Of a DNA stretch of 36,563 nucleotides, positions 19,254 through 27,892 are shown in pieces; the first letter of the stretch is position 1; every line of letters starts with the position of its first letter. The stretch covers positions 1 through 36,563 of the forward strand of contig NZ_JXXD01000029.1 in the NCBI RefSeq assembly GCF_000935215.1. The letters run 5' to 3'. A model generated the notes under the pieces. It was not told where the DNA came from and searched no databases. It saw nothing but the letters and a program-made list of their open reading frames with translations. Both the position numbers and the translations under genes were made by a program. This DNA is from Stutzerimonas stutzeri. GTDB taxonomy: Bacteria; Pseudomonadota; Gammaproteobacteria; Pseudomonadales; Pseudomonadaceae.

Positions 19254-19615
19254 TCAGCTTTGGGGTTGGTAATGTTGCAGCTTCAATCGCTGCTTGGTCC
19301 CGCGCTTCATCTATCACGCGTTGAGCGCTTCAACCCTGCGGCGCGACGTTTTTTCGCGGCCAATGCTGACGCTCCGGTCAGCATCCATCGCCGCATCGTG
19401 GCATCATTGCCGCTCATTCATACGCTTGTTCGGTCCACAAGAGCGACAGCGTGCAACGAAGGATTCGGCCCAACCGGCTGAATGACGTTTCCCCTTATCC
19501 CTGAAGGAAACCCGTAATCCCATCATTCAGGCCAATATGAACCGCTGACCCGTCGCGCTCGTGGCATGTGCGTCGCGTTCATTTATGCCGTCATCCATTT
19601 GGTAGTTTTTTCCGC
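19254..19615 (+). other. 362-base gap between sucD terminators and brnQ
   Basis: I see no supportable gene. Frames open here have no family features. The brnQ promoter must lie in this stretch but no -10/-35 pair stands out. The last 20 bases before brnQ include a T-run (TTTTTT near 19607-19612), an unusual place for one just before a start codon. Confidence 0.4.
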
Positions 19616-20935
19616 ATGAATCGTTTGAAAGGTTTTGACCTGCTGGCTCTTGGCTTCATGACATTTGCGTTGTTCCTTGGCGCCGGCAACATCATCTTCC
19701 CGCCCAGCGCCGGTATGGCGTCGGGCGAGTTTATCTGGCAGGCGGCGCTGGGCTTCTTGCTGACAGGTGTCGGGTTGCCGCTGCTGACCGTCGTCGCGCT
19801 GGCGCGAGTGGGTGGGGGCATGGACCGTTTGACCGCACCGCTCGGCAAGGTCGCTGGTACGGTGCTGGCGGTGGCCGTCTACCTGGCGATCGGTCCGCTG
19901 TTCGCGACTCCGCGCACCGCCGTCGTTTCGTTCGAGATGGGCATTGCGCCATTCAGCGGTAACGCCGGCATGCCGCTGTTCATCTACACGCTGGTGTTCT
20001 TCGCGGCCATGCTGTTCCTGGTGCTGAACCCCGGTCAGCTGGTCAACCGTATCGGCAAGTTCATTACGCCGGTGCTGCTGGCGGCACTGCTGGTGCTCGG
20101 TGGCGCGGCGATTTTCGCCCCGGCGGGAGAGGTCGGTGCTGCGAGTGAGAGTTACCGTGCGTCGCCGCTGATCAAGGGTTTTCTCGAAGGCTATCTGACC
20201 ATGGATACCCTCGGCGCTTTGGTTTTCGGCATCGTGATCGCCACCGCCATTCGCGACCGCGGTGTCACCGAGCCCGCGCTGGTTACCCGTTACTCGATGA
20301 TTGCCGGCGTGATTGCTGCGGTCGGGCTGTCGTTGGTCTATCTCGCTCTGTTCTATCTCGGTGCTACCAGCCAGGGCATCGCCGCCGGTGCGGAGAACGG
20401 CGTGCAGATTCTGACGACCTACGTGCAACACACGTTCGGGACGCCGGGCAGCCTGCTGCTCGCAGTAGTCATCACGCTGGCCTGCCTGACCACGGCGGTC
20501 GGCCTGACCACGGCCTGTGGCGAGTTCTTCAGCGCATTGCTGCCGGTTTCCTATCGCACAGTGGCGGTCGTTTTCGCTCTGTTCAGCCTGCTGGTGGCCA
20601 ACCAGGGTCTGACGCAATTGATCAGTGTGTCGGTGCCGGTCTTGGTGGGCCTTTACCCGCTGGCCATCGTCCTGGTTGCTCTGAGCTTGCTGGATCGCTT
20701 CTGGGTTTCTCCCTCGCGGGTGTTCGTGCCAGTCATGGCGGTGACGCTGATCTTCGGCGTTGTCGATGGACTTGCCGCCGCGGGCTTCATCGATTGGGTT
20801 CCGGTGCTGTTCACGCAGTTGCCATTGGCCGATCAGAGCATGGGCTGGCTGGTTCCGGTTCTGGTGATGCTGGTGTTTGCAGTCGTCACTGATCGCCTGC
20901 TCAGTCGCGCCGATCAGGCGCAGCATCACGCCTGA
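19616..20935 (+). CDS. brnQ: Branched-chain amino acid:cation symporter, LIVCS (BrnQ/BraB) family
   Basis: 439 residues with about 12 hydrophobic segments. The N-terminus K-G-F-D-L-L-A-L-G-F-M-T-F-A-L-F-L-G-A-G-N-I-I-F-P-P is the LIVCS signature. These inner-membrane carriers import leucine, isoleucine and valine with Na+ or H+. The ATG at 19616 is chosen because the signature begins there; the frame is open to 19568 without similarity. The ribosome site is poor (GGTAG within a T-rich stretch). In P. aeruginosa, as I recall, braB lies at the same place downstream of sucD, so braB may be the better name. Confidence 0.93.
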   Translation: MNRLKGFDLLALGFMTFALFLGAGNIIFPPSAGMASGEFIWQAALGFLLTGVGLPLLTVVALARVGGGMDRLTAPLGKVAGTVLAVAVYLAIGPLFATPRTAVVSFEMGIAPFSGNAGMPLFIYTLVFFAAMLFLVLNPGQLVNRIGKFITPVLLAALLVLGGAAIFAPAGEVGAASESYRASPLIKGFLEGYLTMDTLGALVFGIVIATAIRDRGVTEPALVTRYSMIAGVIAAVGLSLVYLALFYLGATSQGIAAGAENGVQILTTYVQHTFGTPGSLLLAVVITLACLTTAVGLTTACGEFFSALLPVSYRTVAVVFALFSLLVANQGLTQLISVSVPVLVGLYPLAIVLVALSLLDRFWVSPSRVFVPVMAVTLIFGVVDGLAAAGFIDWVPVLFTQLPLADQSMGWLVPVLVMLVFAVVTDRLLSRADQAQHHA

Positions 20936-21024
20936 CTTGTTCTCGCGCTGCGCCGTGGCTGACGATAGATCGGTCGCGGGGTAGCGCTGACATTAGGCGC
21001 AAGCTTCGGCGACGCGGTGCTGGC

Positions 21025-21030
21025 TATAAT
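21025..21030 (+). promoter_or_regulatory. -10 box (TATAAT) upstream of the DUF599 gene
   Basis: A perfect TATAAT lies 25 bases before the ATG at 21056. No good -35 hexamer is found at 16-18 bases, so an activator or weak constitutive use is likely. Confidence 0.45.
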
Positions 21031-21055
21031 CGCGTGATGTCTCCGAGGGCGCGCC

Positions 21056-21781
21056 ATGACGTTATCCGATTCAACCCTGCCGCATCTGATCGCCGTGCTC
21101 TGGTTCATCGTCTGTTGGGCTGGATACACCCGCTACGCGAGCTGGCGCGGCCGGGATACGGCTTGTCTGGCGAGTGTGTTGCACCTCTATCGGCAGGACT
21201 GGATGCAGCGCCTGCTGTTGCGTGACAACCGTATCGCCGATGCCAACGTGATCGGCAATCTGGAGCGCAACGCATCGTTCTTTGCATCCAGCACGCTGAT
21301 CATCCTTGCAGGCATCCTGACCGCGTTGGGTGCATCCGATCGAGCGGTTTCTCTATTGGCCGACCTGCCATTTGCGCAACCGGTCAGCCGCGGTCTTTCG
21401 GAAGTCAAGCTGCTGTGTCTGGCGGTCGTCTTCGTCTATGCGTTCTTCACCTTCAGCTGGTGCATGCGCCAGTACAACTTCGCCGCGGTACTGGTTGCTT
21501 CGGCGCCGATGGTGGGCGAGCGCAACGTCAGTGATCAGGAGCGCAGGGCTTTCGCCGAGCGTGCGGCGCGGGTCCTGTCCATGGCGGCCAACCAGTTCAA
21601 CTTCGGCTTGCGCGCCTATTACTTCGGCATGGCCACCTTGGCCTGGTTCGTTCACCCCTGGTTCTTCATGTTGGTCACCACAGGCGTGGTCCTGATCCTC
21701 TACCGCCGCGAATTCCACTCGGACGTGCTCGGGGTGATGGTATTCACGCCAACTTCCCCGGCCGAAATGCCCAAGGAATAG
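21056..21781 (+). CDS. DUF599 family membrane protein
   Basis: 241 residues with four likely membrane helices: about 10-28, 75-95, 117-136 and 185-215 (long or split). DUF599 features include R-N-A-S-F-F-A-S-S-T-L-I-I near residues 70-82, the S-E-V-K-L-L-x-L near 115 and the R-A-Y-Y-F near 188. The family is widespread in proteobacteria and has no established function. The ATG at 21056 has GAGGG upstream. It is a stand-alone gene; the next gene begins 59 bases later. Confidence 0.82.
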   Translation: MTLSDSTLPHLIAVLWFIVCWAGYTRYASWRGRDTACLASVLHLYRQDWMQRLLLRDNRIADANVIGNLERNASFFASSTLIILAGILTALGASDRAVSLLADLPFAQPVSRGLSEVKLLCLAVVFVYAFFTFSWCMRQYNFAAVLVASAPMVGERNVSDQERRAFAERAARVLSMAANQFNFGLRAYYFGMATLAWFVHPWFFMLVTTGVVLILYRREFHSDVLGVMVFTPTSPAEMPKE

Positions 21782-21840
21782 GGCGCGTGCATGGCAAGGC
21801 GGTATCATGCGCGCCTTGAGCCATCCCCCCGAGAATTCGA

Positions 21841-22302
21841 ATGAGCGATAGCCAGATACTCGAGCGCACCCAGCGCTTCTTGTCCTTTCTGCGACACTGT
21901 CAGGTGCTGGGTCTTACAGTCGAGCATGCCGACAGCCGCGGCCTTACCCTGCGCCTTCCATACAGCGAGAAGATCATCGGGAACCCGGAAACCGGCGGAG
22001 TCCATGGCGGCGCGATCACCACGCTGATGGACACCACCTGCGGCATTTCCACGGCCTGCGCCCTGCCGGAGCTGGAAGTTTGCCCGACGCTCGATCTGCG
22101 AATCGACTACATGCATCCCGCCGAGGCCGGACACGATATCTTCGGGTTCGCCGAGTGCTACCGCGTCACCCCAACGGTCATCTTTACTCGTGGCGTCGCC
22201 TATCAGCGCGACATCAACGAACCGATCGCTCATGTGGTAGGCACCTTCATGCGCATGGGCAAGGCTGCACCGGCAGCCATGGGCAAGGAGGGCGGCGCAT
22301 GA
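21841..22302 (+). CDS. PaaI-type hotdog-fold thioesterase (first of an overlapping pair)
   Basis: 153 residues, single hotdog domain. The motif G-N-P-E-T-G-G-V-H55-G-G-A-I-T-T-L-M-D64 holds the typical H-G-G and acidic catalytic residue of PaaI/YigI-like acyl-CoA thioesterases. These enzymes hydrolyse acyl-CoA; the substrate cannot be told from sequence. The TGA overlaps the ATG of the next thioesterase gene by four bases (ATGA), so both are translated together and may form a heteromeric enzyme. Confidence 0.85.
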   Translation: MSDSQILERTQRFLSFLRHCQVLGLTVEHADSRGLTLRLPYSEKIIGNPETGGVHGGAITTLMDTTCGISTACALPELEVCPTLDLRIDYMHPAEAGHDIFGFAECYRVTPTVIFTRGVAYQRDINEPIAHVVGTFMRMGKAAPAAMGKEGGA

Positions 22303-22742
22303 GCGATCTCAACCTCAACGAGCTGGTCCAGCATGCACACGCCAACAACGATTACGACTCGCTGATCAAACTGGTGCCGTACGCCAAGCTGATCGGCATC
22401 GAGTGCCTGCGGCTCGGTGACGAAATGGTTTTTCGTCTGCCGCAGAACGAGGACAACATCGGCAATCCGCTACCTGCCATTCACGGCGGGGTCATTGCAG
22501 GCTTCATGGAGCACGCGGCGATGCTGCATCTGCTGATGTTCATGGGCGCGCCACATTTGCCCAAAATCATCGACTTCTCGATAGATTATCTACGCGCCGG
22601 TCACTATCGTGACACCTTTGCCGCCTGCCAGGTCTGGCGCCAGGGTCGCAGGGTCGCCAATGTCGCGATCACCGCCTGGCAGACCCATCAGGCCGAGCCC
22701 ATCGCCACCGCCCGCTGCCATTTCAAGATCGACGAGCCCTGA
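22299..22742 (+). CDS. PaaI-type hotdog-fold thioesterase (second of the pair)
   Basis: 147 residues. The core I-G-N-P-L-P-A-I-H62-G-G-V-I-A-G-F-M-E71 parallels the H-G-G...D motif of the preceding gene, with glutamate as acidic residue. I-D-F-S-I-D-Y-L-R near 115-123 is the central strand of the fold. The ATG at 22299 is chosen from the strong AAGGAGG ending 8 bases upstream and the ATGA overlap; the frame remains open far upstream, but that part overlaps the first thioesterase and has no similarity. The substrate is unknown. Confidence 0.85.
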   Translation: MSDLNLNELVQHAHANNDYDSLIKLVPYAKLIGIECLRLGDEMVFRLPQNEDNIGNPLPAIHGGVIAGFMEHAAMLHLLMFMGAPHLPKIIDFSIDYLRAGHYRDTFAACQVWRQGRRVANVAITAWQTHQAEPIATARCHFKIDEP

Positions 22743-22807
22743 CGCATTCGTCAGGGTGGCGTTGCGGTGTGCGGCGTCACCTTGTGCGATTGCGTGAAGG
22801 AACTTGA

Positions 22808-24049
22808 ATGGAAGCACTTCTGATCCTCGGCGGCTTGCTGCTGACTCTTGCTGGCGCCGTCTGGCTCATCAGCCTGGCATTCTCGACGAGCTTGCTCTGG
22901 GGCCTGGGCAGCCTGCTGCCTCCATTGACGTTGGCGTTCGTATTCAGTCACTGGCGCGTTGCGCGCAAGGCGCTGATCCTGTCCTGCCTGGGTTTCATTC
23001 CGCTGATCGTGGGGCTGTCGCTGCTGGCCAGTCGCGATGCCGAGCGGCTGGAGGCGATTTTCAGTCTGCGTTGGCTGCCAACCCAGGTCGAGCCGGATCT
23101 TGCCATGGGGGTGCGCGGGGAATTGAACGGACGTCGATTCGCGCCGCAACAGGGTGAGCTCATAAATGGCGTACTGAATCTGCGTGAGGGAAAGGGCTTC
23201 TTCGCTCGCCAAGAGGTGACGATTCGCTTGCGCGAACCGATCGAGGGTGCGTTGCGCATCGACGTTCTGCCCGATGACATCGGCGCATTGCCTGAGGTCG
23301 AAATCGCCTGGCTGAACCCCGATCAGGAGCTGCCGGAGACGCGACGCCTCGATCGCGGTTACACGTTGCATCTTGATCTGCAGCCGGTGGCGCCGAACAA
23401 GCTGCGTGGCGATTTCCATCTCGTGCTGCCGCCACAGTTCGACACCAGCATCACTGGCGTCATCGAGCTGTACACCGATCGCCTGCGCTACCTGGATGGT
23501 CAGGTCGACCGCCGCCATGATTCGCGGGACACCCTGGCCTTCGTGATCGAGGACTACCTGCAGCGTCGTCACGCGAGCCGGGACGTCGCTTTGCAATCGA
23601 CGCCCGTCGTCACGTTTCCGGCCGAAGAGTTGGAGGTTGAGGTCCAGGCTCAGGTGAAGGGCGAGATGCAGGCGTTCACGCTGCCCCTGGCAAAGAACGA
23701 GCAGGGCTGGCACGTCAGGGGCGATGACTATCCGCCCCTGACCGAACCTGCGGTGGAGACACCTGTAACGACGATCAAGGCGGCTGAGCCCGTTGCTGCG
23801 ACGGTGCCGCAAAGCAGTCTGGATCGGCGACTGCGCTTCTCGATGGAGCAGGTCCTGCGCACGCCTGACCGCTATCAGCACCTGTTGATGCGCGCGCACA
23901 CCGAGCGCGGCGGTGTTGCAGAAGGGCGCTTCGCTGGTCTGGATAGCGAGGGCAATCTGATCATCAGGCGGGTCATCAGCGGCCCAGGCGAAGCGACCTA
24001 TAACCTGGCTCCCGGGGAGATCGTGCTGCTCGAACTCGTTGACCCTTGA
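22808..24049 (+). CDS. Membrane-anchored protein of unknown function
   Basis: 413 residues; I do not recognise a named domain. Three hydrophobic segments at the N-terminus (about 4-25, 28-46 and 55-75) are followed by a long soluble part. This is mostly beta-predicted up to about 300 with many Arg/Glu residues, then has a Pro/Thr/Ala-rich linker (about 315-340) and a C-terminal domain (about 345-413). The C-terminal piece ends with G-R-F-A-G-L-D-S-E-G-N-L-I-I-R-R near 380-395, which could be a small beta barrel. GAAGGA precedes the ATG. It starts 65 bases after the thioesterase pair and ends 34 bases before the htpG heat-shock promoter. As I recall, P. aeruginosa also has an uncharacterised gene in front of htpG. 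Confidence 0.75.
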   Translation: MEALLILGGLLLTLAGAVWLISLAFSTSLLWGLGSLLPPLTLAFVFSHWRVARKALILSCLGFIPLIVGLSLLASRDAERLEAIFSLRWLPTQVEPDLAMGVRGELNGRRFAPQQGELINGVLNLREGKGFFARQEVTIRLREPIEGALRIDVLPDDIGALPEVEIAWLNPDQELPETRRLDRGYTLHLDLQPVAPNKLRGDFHLVLPPQFDTSITGVIELYTDRLRYLDGQVDRRHDSRDTLAFVIEDYLQRRHASRDVALQSTPVVTFPAEELEVEVQAQVKGEMQAFTLPLAKNEQGWHVRGDDYPPLTEPAVETPVTTIKAAEPVAATVPQSSLDRRLRFSMEQVLRTPDRYQHLLMRAHTERGGVAEGRFAGLDSEGNLIIRRVISGPGEATYNLAPGEIVLLELVDP

Positions 24050-24083
24050 CTGGACTGGCCGGCGTTGCGACGCGTCGGCTGCC

Positions 24084-24111
24084 CTTGAAAATCATCGCCA
24101 CGCCCCCATCT
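24084..24111 (+). promoter_or_regulatory. Sigma-32 heat-shock promoter of htpG
   Basis: CTTGAAA (24084-24090, within CCCTTGAAA), 13 bases, CCCCATCT (24104-24111). Both elements match the RpoH consensus CTTGAAA-N(11-16)-CCCCATNT exactly. It lies 58 bases before the htpG start, as expected for a chaperone gene. Confidence 0.9.
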
Positions 24112-24169
24112 GCCAGACATCGCCGCAACCGCGGTCCGTGCCATTACGCTGATGTGGAGTTTGTAGACG

Positions 24170-26074
24170 ATGAGTGTGGAGACTCAAAAAGAAACCCTGG
24201 GCTTCCAGACCGAAGTGAAGCAACTGCTTCACCTGATGATCCATTCGCTGTATTCCAACAAGGAAATCTTCCTTCGCGAGCTGATTTCCAACGCCTCCGA
24301 TGCCGCCGACAAGCTGCGCTTCGAAGCGCTGGCCAAGCCGGAGCTGCTTGAGGGCGGCGCCGACCTGAAGATTCGCCTCAGCTTTGACAAGGATGCCAAG
24401 AGCGTCACGCTGGAAGACAACGGCATCGGCATGAACCGCGATGACGTGATCGCGCATCTGGGTACCATCGCCAAGTCCGGCACTGCCGACTTCCTGAAGA
24501 ACCTCTCTGGAGACCAGAAGAAGGATTCGCACCTGATCGGTCAGTTCGGCGTGGGCTTCTATTCGGCGTTCATCGTCGCCGACAAGGTCGACGTCTACAG
24601 CCGCCGCGCCGGTACCCCGACCAGCGAAGGGGTGCATTGGTCGTCGAAGGGCGAGGGCGAATTCGAAGTCGCCACCATCGACAAGGCCGAACGCGGCACC
24701 CGCATCGTCCTGCACCTGAAGAAGGGCGAAGAAGAGTTTGCCGATGGCTGGCGCCTGCGCAACATCGTCAAGAAGTACTCCGATCACATCGCGCTGCCGA
24801 TCGAGTTGCCGAAAGAGTTTCACGGTGAAGAACAGGACAAGCCGGTCGAGCAGGAGTGGGAGACGGTCAACCGCGCCAGCGCCCTCTGGACTCGTCCGCG
24901 CACCGAGGTGAAGGACGAGGAGTATCAGGAGTTCTACAAGCACGTCGCTCACGACTTCGACAATCCACTGTCCTGGAGCCATAACAAGGTCGAGGGCAAG
25001 CTCGAGTACACCTCGCTGCTCTATGTGCCCGGCCGTGCGCCATTCGATCTGTATCACCGCGAAGCGCCGAAAGGCCTGAAGCTCTATGTGCAGCGCGTGT
25101 TCATCATGGATCAGGCCGACGAGTTCCTGCCGCTGTACCTGCGCTTCATCAAGGGCGTGGTCGATTCCAACGACCTGTCGCTCAACGTTTCCCGCGAAAT
25201 CCTGCAGAAGGATCCGGTCATCGATTCGATGAAGTCGGCGCTGACCAAGCGCGTGCTGGACATGTTGGAGAAGCTGGCCAAAGACAAGCCCGAGGACTAC
25301 AAGAAGTTCTGGTCGCAGTTCGGTCAGGTACTCAAGGAAGGCCCGGCGGAAGATTTTGCCAACAAGGAGAAGATTGCCAGCCTGCTGCGATTTGCCTCCA
25401 CCAGCGACGCATCGGGCGAGCAGTCGGTTTCGCTGACCGATTACCTGTCGCGCATGAAGGAAGGTCAGGACAAGGTTTACTACCTGACTGGCGAAAGCTA
25501 CGCGCAGGTCAAGAACAGCCCGCACCTGGAAGTCTTCCGCAAGAAAGGCGTCGAGGTACTGCTGCTCACTGATCGTATCGACGAATGGCTGATGAGCTAC
25601 CTGACCGAGTTCGACGGCAAGCAGTTCGCCGATGTTGTGCGCGGCGACCTGGATCTGGGCAAGCTGGATTCCGAAGAGGACAAGAAGGCTCAGGAAGAAA
25701 TCGCCAAGACCAAGGAAGGGCTGATCGAGCGCCTGAAGGGCGCGCTGGGTGATGAAGTCGCCGAGGTACGCGTCTCCCATCGTCTGACCGACTCGCCGGC
25801 GATTCTCGCCATTGGTGAGCAGGATCTGGGCCTGCAGATGCGGCAGATTCTCGAGGCAAGCGGGCAGAAGGTGCCAGAGTCCAAGCCGATCTTCGAGATC
25901 AACCCGCAGCATCCGCTGATCGAAAAGCTCGATGCCGAGCCGGACGAGGATCGCTTCGCGGATCTGTCGCACATCCTGTTCGACCAGGCTGCGCTGGCGG
26001 CGGGGGATAGCCTGAAGGATCCCGCTGCTTACGTGCAGCGTTTGAACAAACTGCTGGTCGAACTATCGGCCTGA
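24170..26074 (+). CDS. htpG: Molecular chaperone HtpG (bacterial Hsp90)
   Basis: 634 residues, the normal length. The N-terminal GHKL ATPase domain shows [14 protein letters not shown] (helix with the catalytic Glu), D-N-G-I-G-M near 83-88 and [11 protein letters not shown] near 123-133. The middle domain (about 225-500) has [11 protein letters not shown], and the C-terminal dimerisation domain follows. The cytosolic chaperone acts with DnaK on late folding and under heat stress. GGAG lies upstream of the ATG at 24170. The sigma-32 promoter supports heat induction. Confidence 0.97.
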   Translation: MSVETQKETLGFQTEVKQLLHLMIHSLYSNKEIFLRELISNASDAADKLRFEALAKPELLEGGADLKIRLSFDKDAKSVTLEDNGIGMNRDDVIAHLGTIAKSGTADFLKNLSGDQKKDSHLIGQFGVGFYSAFIVADKVDVYSRRAGTPTSEGVHWSSKGEGEFEVATIDKAERGTRIVLHLKKGEEEFADGWRLRNIVKKYSDHIALPIELPKEFHGEEQDKPVEQEWETVNRASALWTRPRTEVKDEEYQEFYKHVAHDFDNPLSWSHNKVEGKLEYTSLLYVPGRAPFDLYHREAPKGLKLYVQRVFIMDQADEFLPLYLRFIKGVVDSNDLSLNVSREILQKDPVIDSMKSALTKRVLDMLEKLAKDKPEDYKKFWSQFGQVLKEGPAEDFANKEKIASLLRFASTSDASGEQSVSLTDYLSRMKEGQDKVYYLTGESYAQVKNSPHLEVFRKKGVEVLLLTDRIDEWLMSYLTEFDGKQFADVVRGDLDLGKLDSEEDKKAQEEIAKTKEGLIERLKGALGDEVAEVRVSHRLTDSPAILAIGEQDLGLQMRQILEASGQKVPESKPIFEINPQHPLIEKLDAEPDEDRFADLSHILFDQAALAAGDSLKDPAAYVQRLNKLLVELSA

Positions 26075-26093
26075 TCCCTGGCTGCGATGTACG

Positions 26094-26121
26094 AACGGCC
26101 CGTCAAGTGACGGGCCGTTTT
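26094..26121. terminator. Bidirectional terminator between htpG and the OsmC-family gene
   Basis: AACGGCCCGTCA (26094-26105) and TGACGGGCCGTT (26108-26119) form a near-perfect stem, then TT. The htpG side has T-T-T-T including the end of the arm. The symmetrical stem can serve both convergent genes. Confidence 0.8.
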
Positions 26122-26135
26122 CGTTTCGGGTTGCT

Positions 26136-26570
26136 TCAGAGCAGGACGCTGACCAGACGAGTGCCGTGGGTGAGATTGTCGGCTACCGGGCAACGCTGCT
26201 CGATCTGCTCCAGCAATGCCTGCTTGCCGGCCCGATCCAGATCCGCGTCGATGTCCACCTTGATGCGTAACTCCTGAAAGCCCGGCCGTACAGCAGGATC
26301 GCGTCCGAGCAGTCCGGCGGGATCGTAATCGGCTTCGATCTCGAAGCGCATGCCGCGCAGTTCGATCTTCTGCTGGTGAGCGATGAAGCGGCCGATGGTG
26401 CCGAAACATCCGGCCACTGCCGCCAGAATGGCTTCCAGCGGCGTCGGGCCGAGGTCTTGGCCCGCCGCGCTCTTTGGCTGGTCCATGATCAGGCGGTGGT
26501 TACCGCATTGCACCTCGATTGCCATTCCGGCATTCAATGTTCCGTGCGCGCTGATGGTTTTCATTGCCAT
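26136..26570 (-). CDS. OsmC/Ohr family protein
   Basis: 144 residues. C55 in A-V-A-G-C-F-G and C127 in Q-R-C-P-V-A-D-N-L are the two conserved redox cysteines of the OsmC superfamily, which reduces organic hydroperoxides. G-P-T-P-L-E-A-I-L-A near 41-50 is the usual lead into the first cysteine helix. It resembles the YhfA/OsmC-like branch more than the classical Ohr; peroxidase activity is inference. The ATG at 26570 has AAAGGA at good distance; a second ATG two codons in is a possible alternative. Confidence 0.87.
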   Translation of the reverse strand: MAMKTISAHGTLNAGMAIEVQCGNHRLIMDQPKSAAGQDLGPTPLEAILAAVAGCFGTIGRFIAHQQKIELRGMRFEIEADYDPAGLLGRDPAVRPGFQELRIKVDIDADLDRAGKQALLEQIEQRCPVADNLTHGTRLVSVLL

Positions 26571-26673
26571 GCGATGGGTCCTTTTGTGAAGCGGAAGAAA
26601 AGCAGCGCGCAGTGAGGTAGCGGCTGCGCGGTTGTGGTGGTCATGAGACTAGTGTGATGGCGATGGATGGTCG

Positions 26674-26687
26674 TTGATTTCAGTCAA
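26674..26687. promoter_or_regulatory. FNR/Anr/Dnr-like box
   Basis: TTGAT-TTCA-GTCAA matches the TTGAT-N4-ATCAA consensus at 9 of 10 positions. It sits in the divergent region between the OsmC-family gene (minus) and the amidohydrolase gene (plus). TATATC/TATCTA at 26701-26708 could be the -10 of the plus-strand gene. Either gene could be the target; regulation by oxygen or nitric oxide is inference. Confidence 0.42.
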
Positions 26688-26703
26688 ATACCGTGGGGGG
26701 TAT
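26688..26703. promoter_or_regulatory. G-tract palindrome next to the Anr-like box
   Basis: ATACC-GTGGGG-GGTAT: 5-base inverted arms around a G-rich centre, directly abutting the Anr-like box. The layout loosely recalls CsoR/RcnR/FrmR-type operators, but no such regulator gene is nearby. Confidence 0.25.
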
Positions 26704-26800
26704 ATCTAGGCTGAGCCCCTGGTCGTGTCCCGCAGCATGGCGAAGCTGAACGGGTAGCCCTCCTGGCGGTCTACTCGCTGGCTGTCAGGAGGACCGAGCT

Positions 26801-27826
26801 TTGTACCTTTTCAGAATATTTTCCGTTGTAGCCCTCGTTACGTTGTCGTCCGTCGCGGTAGGGGAAGGGCGTGACTATCGTTACAGCGATGCGCATCTGC
26901 ACTATGTGGATTTTTTCCAGGAAACCGATGGCATGCAAAAGCTGCTTGCAGCGATGGACGCGGGCAGCATCGATCACGTGATGATCAGCGGCATTCCGGT
27001 GGCGAAGAAATGGCACGAGAACGAGCCCAAGCGGCCTCGCTACTACGCCGGTGACGATGCGCCGGTGTACTGGTACAGCGCGACCGACGTGTTGGTCGCC
27101 GCAGCGCTGGAAGATCTGGATGAGGAGCAGCGCAAGCGTTTCCATCCGTTTCTTTCCGGTTTCAACCCTAACGACAAGAACGCCGACGCGCATATCCGCC
27201 GCATGCTGGAGCTGAACCCGGGCCTTTGGCAGGGTCTGGGGGAGGTATTCACCCGACACGATGACGTGACCGCGTTGACCGAGGGCGACACCCCGCGGGC
27301 CAACAACGAGGCGCTGGCCAGGGTCTATCACCTGGCGGCGGAGTTCGATCTGCCGGTGATGCTGCATTCCAACATCACCTCCAAGCGAGAGCGCAATCCG
27401 CTTTACCTGGTCGAGCTGGAGGAGCCGCTGCGCAATCATCCGCATACGCGTTTTATCTGGGCTCATGCCGGAACCAGCATGGAGCTGCACCGACACCAGG
27501 AGAAGCTTGAATTCCTGCACGATACGGTCAGCCGCCTGCTCGATGACTATCCGAATCTGTACATCGACCTTTCCTGGACCATGTTGCAACCTTATCTGCT
27601 GGACGAAGATAAGCGTCCCGACCCGAAGTGGGTCGCGCTGGTGAAGCGGCATCCCAAGCGCTTCGTGATCGGCTCGGACGTGGTCGGCCATTTCGATAAC
27701 CTGGCGACCGGCATGCACGCCTTCGCTCCCTTCCTCGATGCACTTCCAGCCTCCGTAGCGCAAGGCGTGGCGCGAGATAACTTTCTCGCGCTGCTCCCCC
27801 GCAAGCGTCAGGCTGAGCTACGTTGA
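26801..27826 (+). CDS. Secreted amidohydrolase-like protein (TIM-barrel metal-dependent hydrolase)
   Basis: 341 residues. Residues 1-21 form a signal peptide (hydrophobic core V-V-A-L-V-T-L-S-S-V-A-V), so the enzyme is probably periplasmic. The amidohydrolase_2-type barrel shows H32-L-H34 on strand 1, H189 in V-M-L-H-S-N, H222 in I-W-A-H-A-G and D293 in I-G-S-D-V-V-G, the expected metal and catalytic residues; E148 lies in G-L-G-E-V-F. The substrate is unknown. The start is TTG at 26801, supported by AGGAGG about 8 bases upstream and by the signal peptide beginning there. A possible Anr box lies 115 bases upstream. Confidence 0.82.
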   Translation: MYLFRIFSVVALVTLSSVAVGEGRDYRYSDAHLHYVDFFQETDGMQKLLAAMDAGSIDHVMISGIPVAKKWHENEPKRPRYYAGDDAPVYWYSATDVLVAAALEDLDEEQRKRFHPFLSGFNPNDKNADAHIRRMLELNPGLWQGLGEVFTRHDDVTALTEGDTPRANNEALARVYHLAAEFDLPVMLHSNITSKRERNPLYLVELEEPLRNHPHTRFIWAHAGTSMELHRHQEKLEFLHDTVSRLLDDYPNLYIDLSWTMLQPYLLDEDKRPDPKWVALVKRHPKRFVIGSDVVGHFDNLATGMHAFAPFLDALPASVAQGVARDNFLALLPRKRQAELR

Positions 27827-27855
27827 GCGTCATGAGACTGTAATCGGGGCGTCAT

Positions 27856-27890
27856 AACCTGCCTGCTTCGAAAACAGGAAGGAGCAGGTT
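27856..27890 (+). other. Hairpin enclosing the ribosome site of the DUF3859 gene
   Basis: AACCTGC (27856-27862) pairs with GCAGGTT (27884-27890), and an inner CTG (27863-27865) with CAG (27875-27877). The ribosome site AGGAAGGAG lies inside and the ATG begins 2 bases after the stem, so folding could hide the start. Confidence 0.35.
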
Positions 27891-27892
27891 CC

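Noticed and set aside
19215-19485. Open frames of 63-88 codons between sucD and brnQ
   Set aside because: They begin inside the sucD terminator or without a ribosome site, their codon use is not host-like and they show no family motif.
24092-25972. 626-codon minus-strand open frame opposite htpG
   Set aside because: It is fully antisense to htpG, with shadow-like composition and no recognisable domain.
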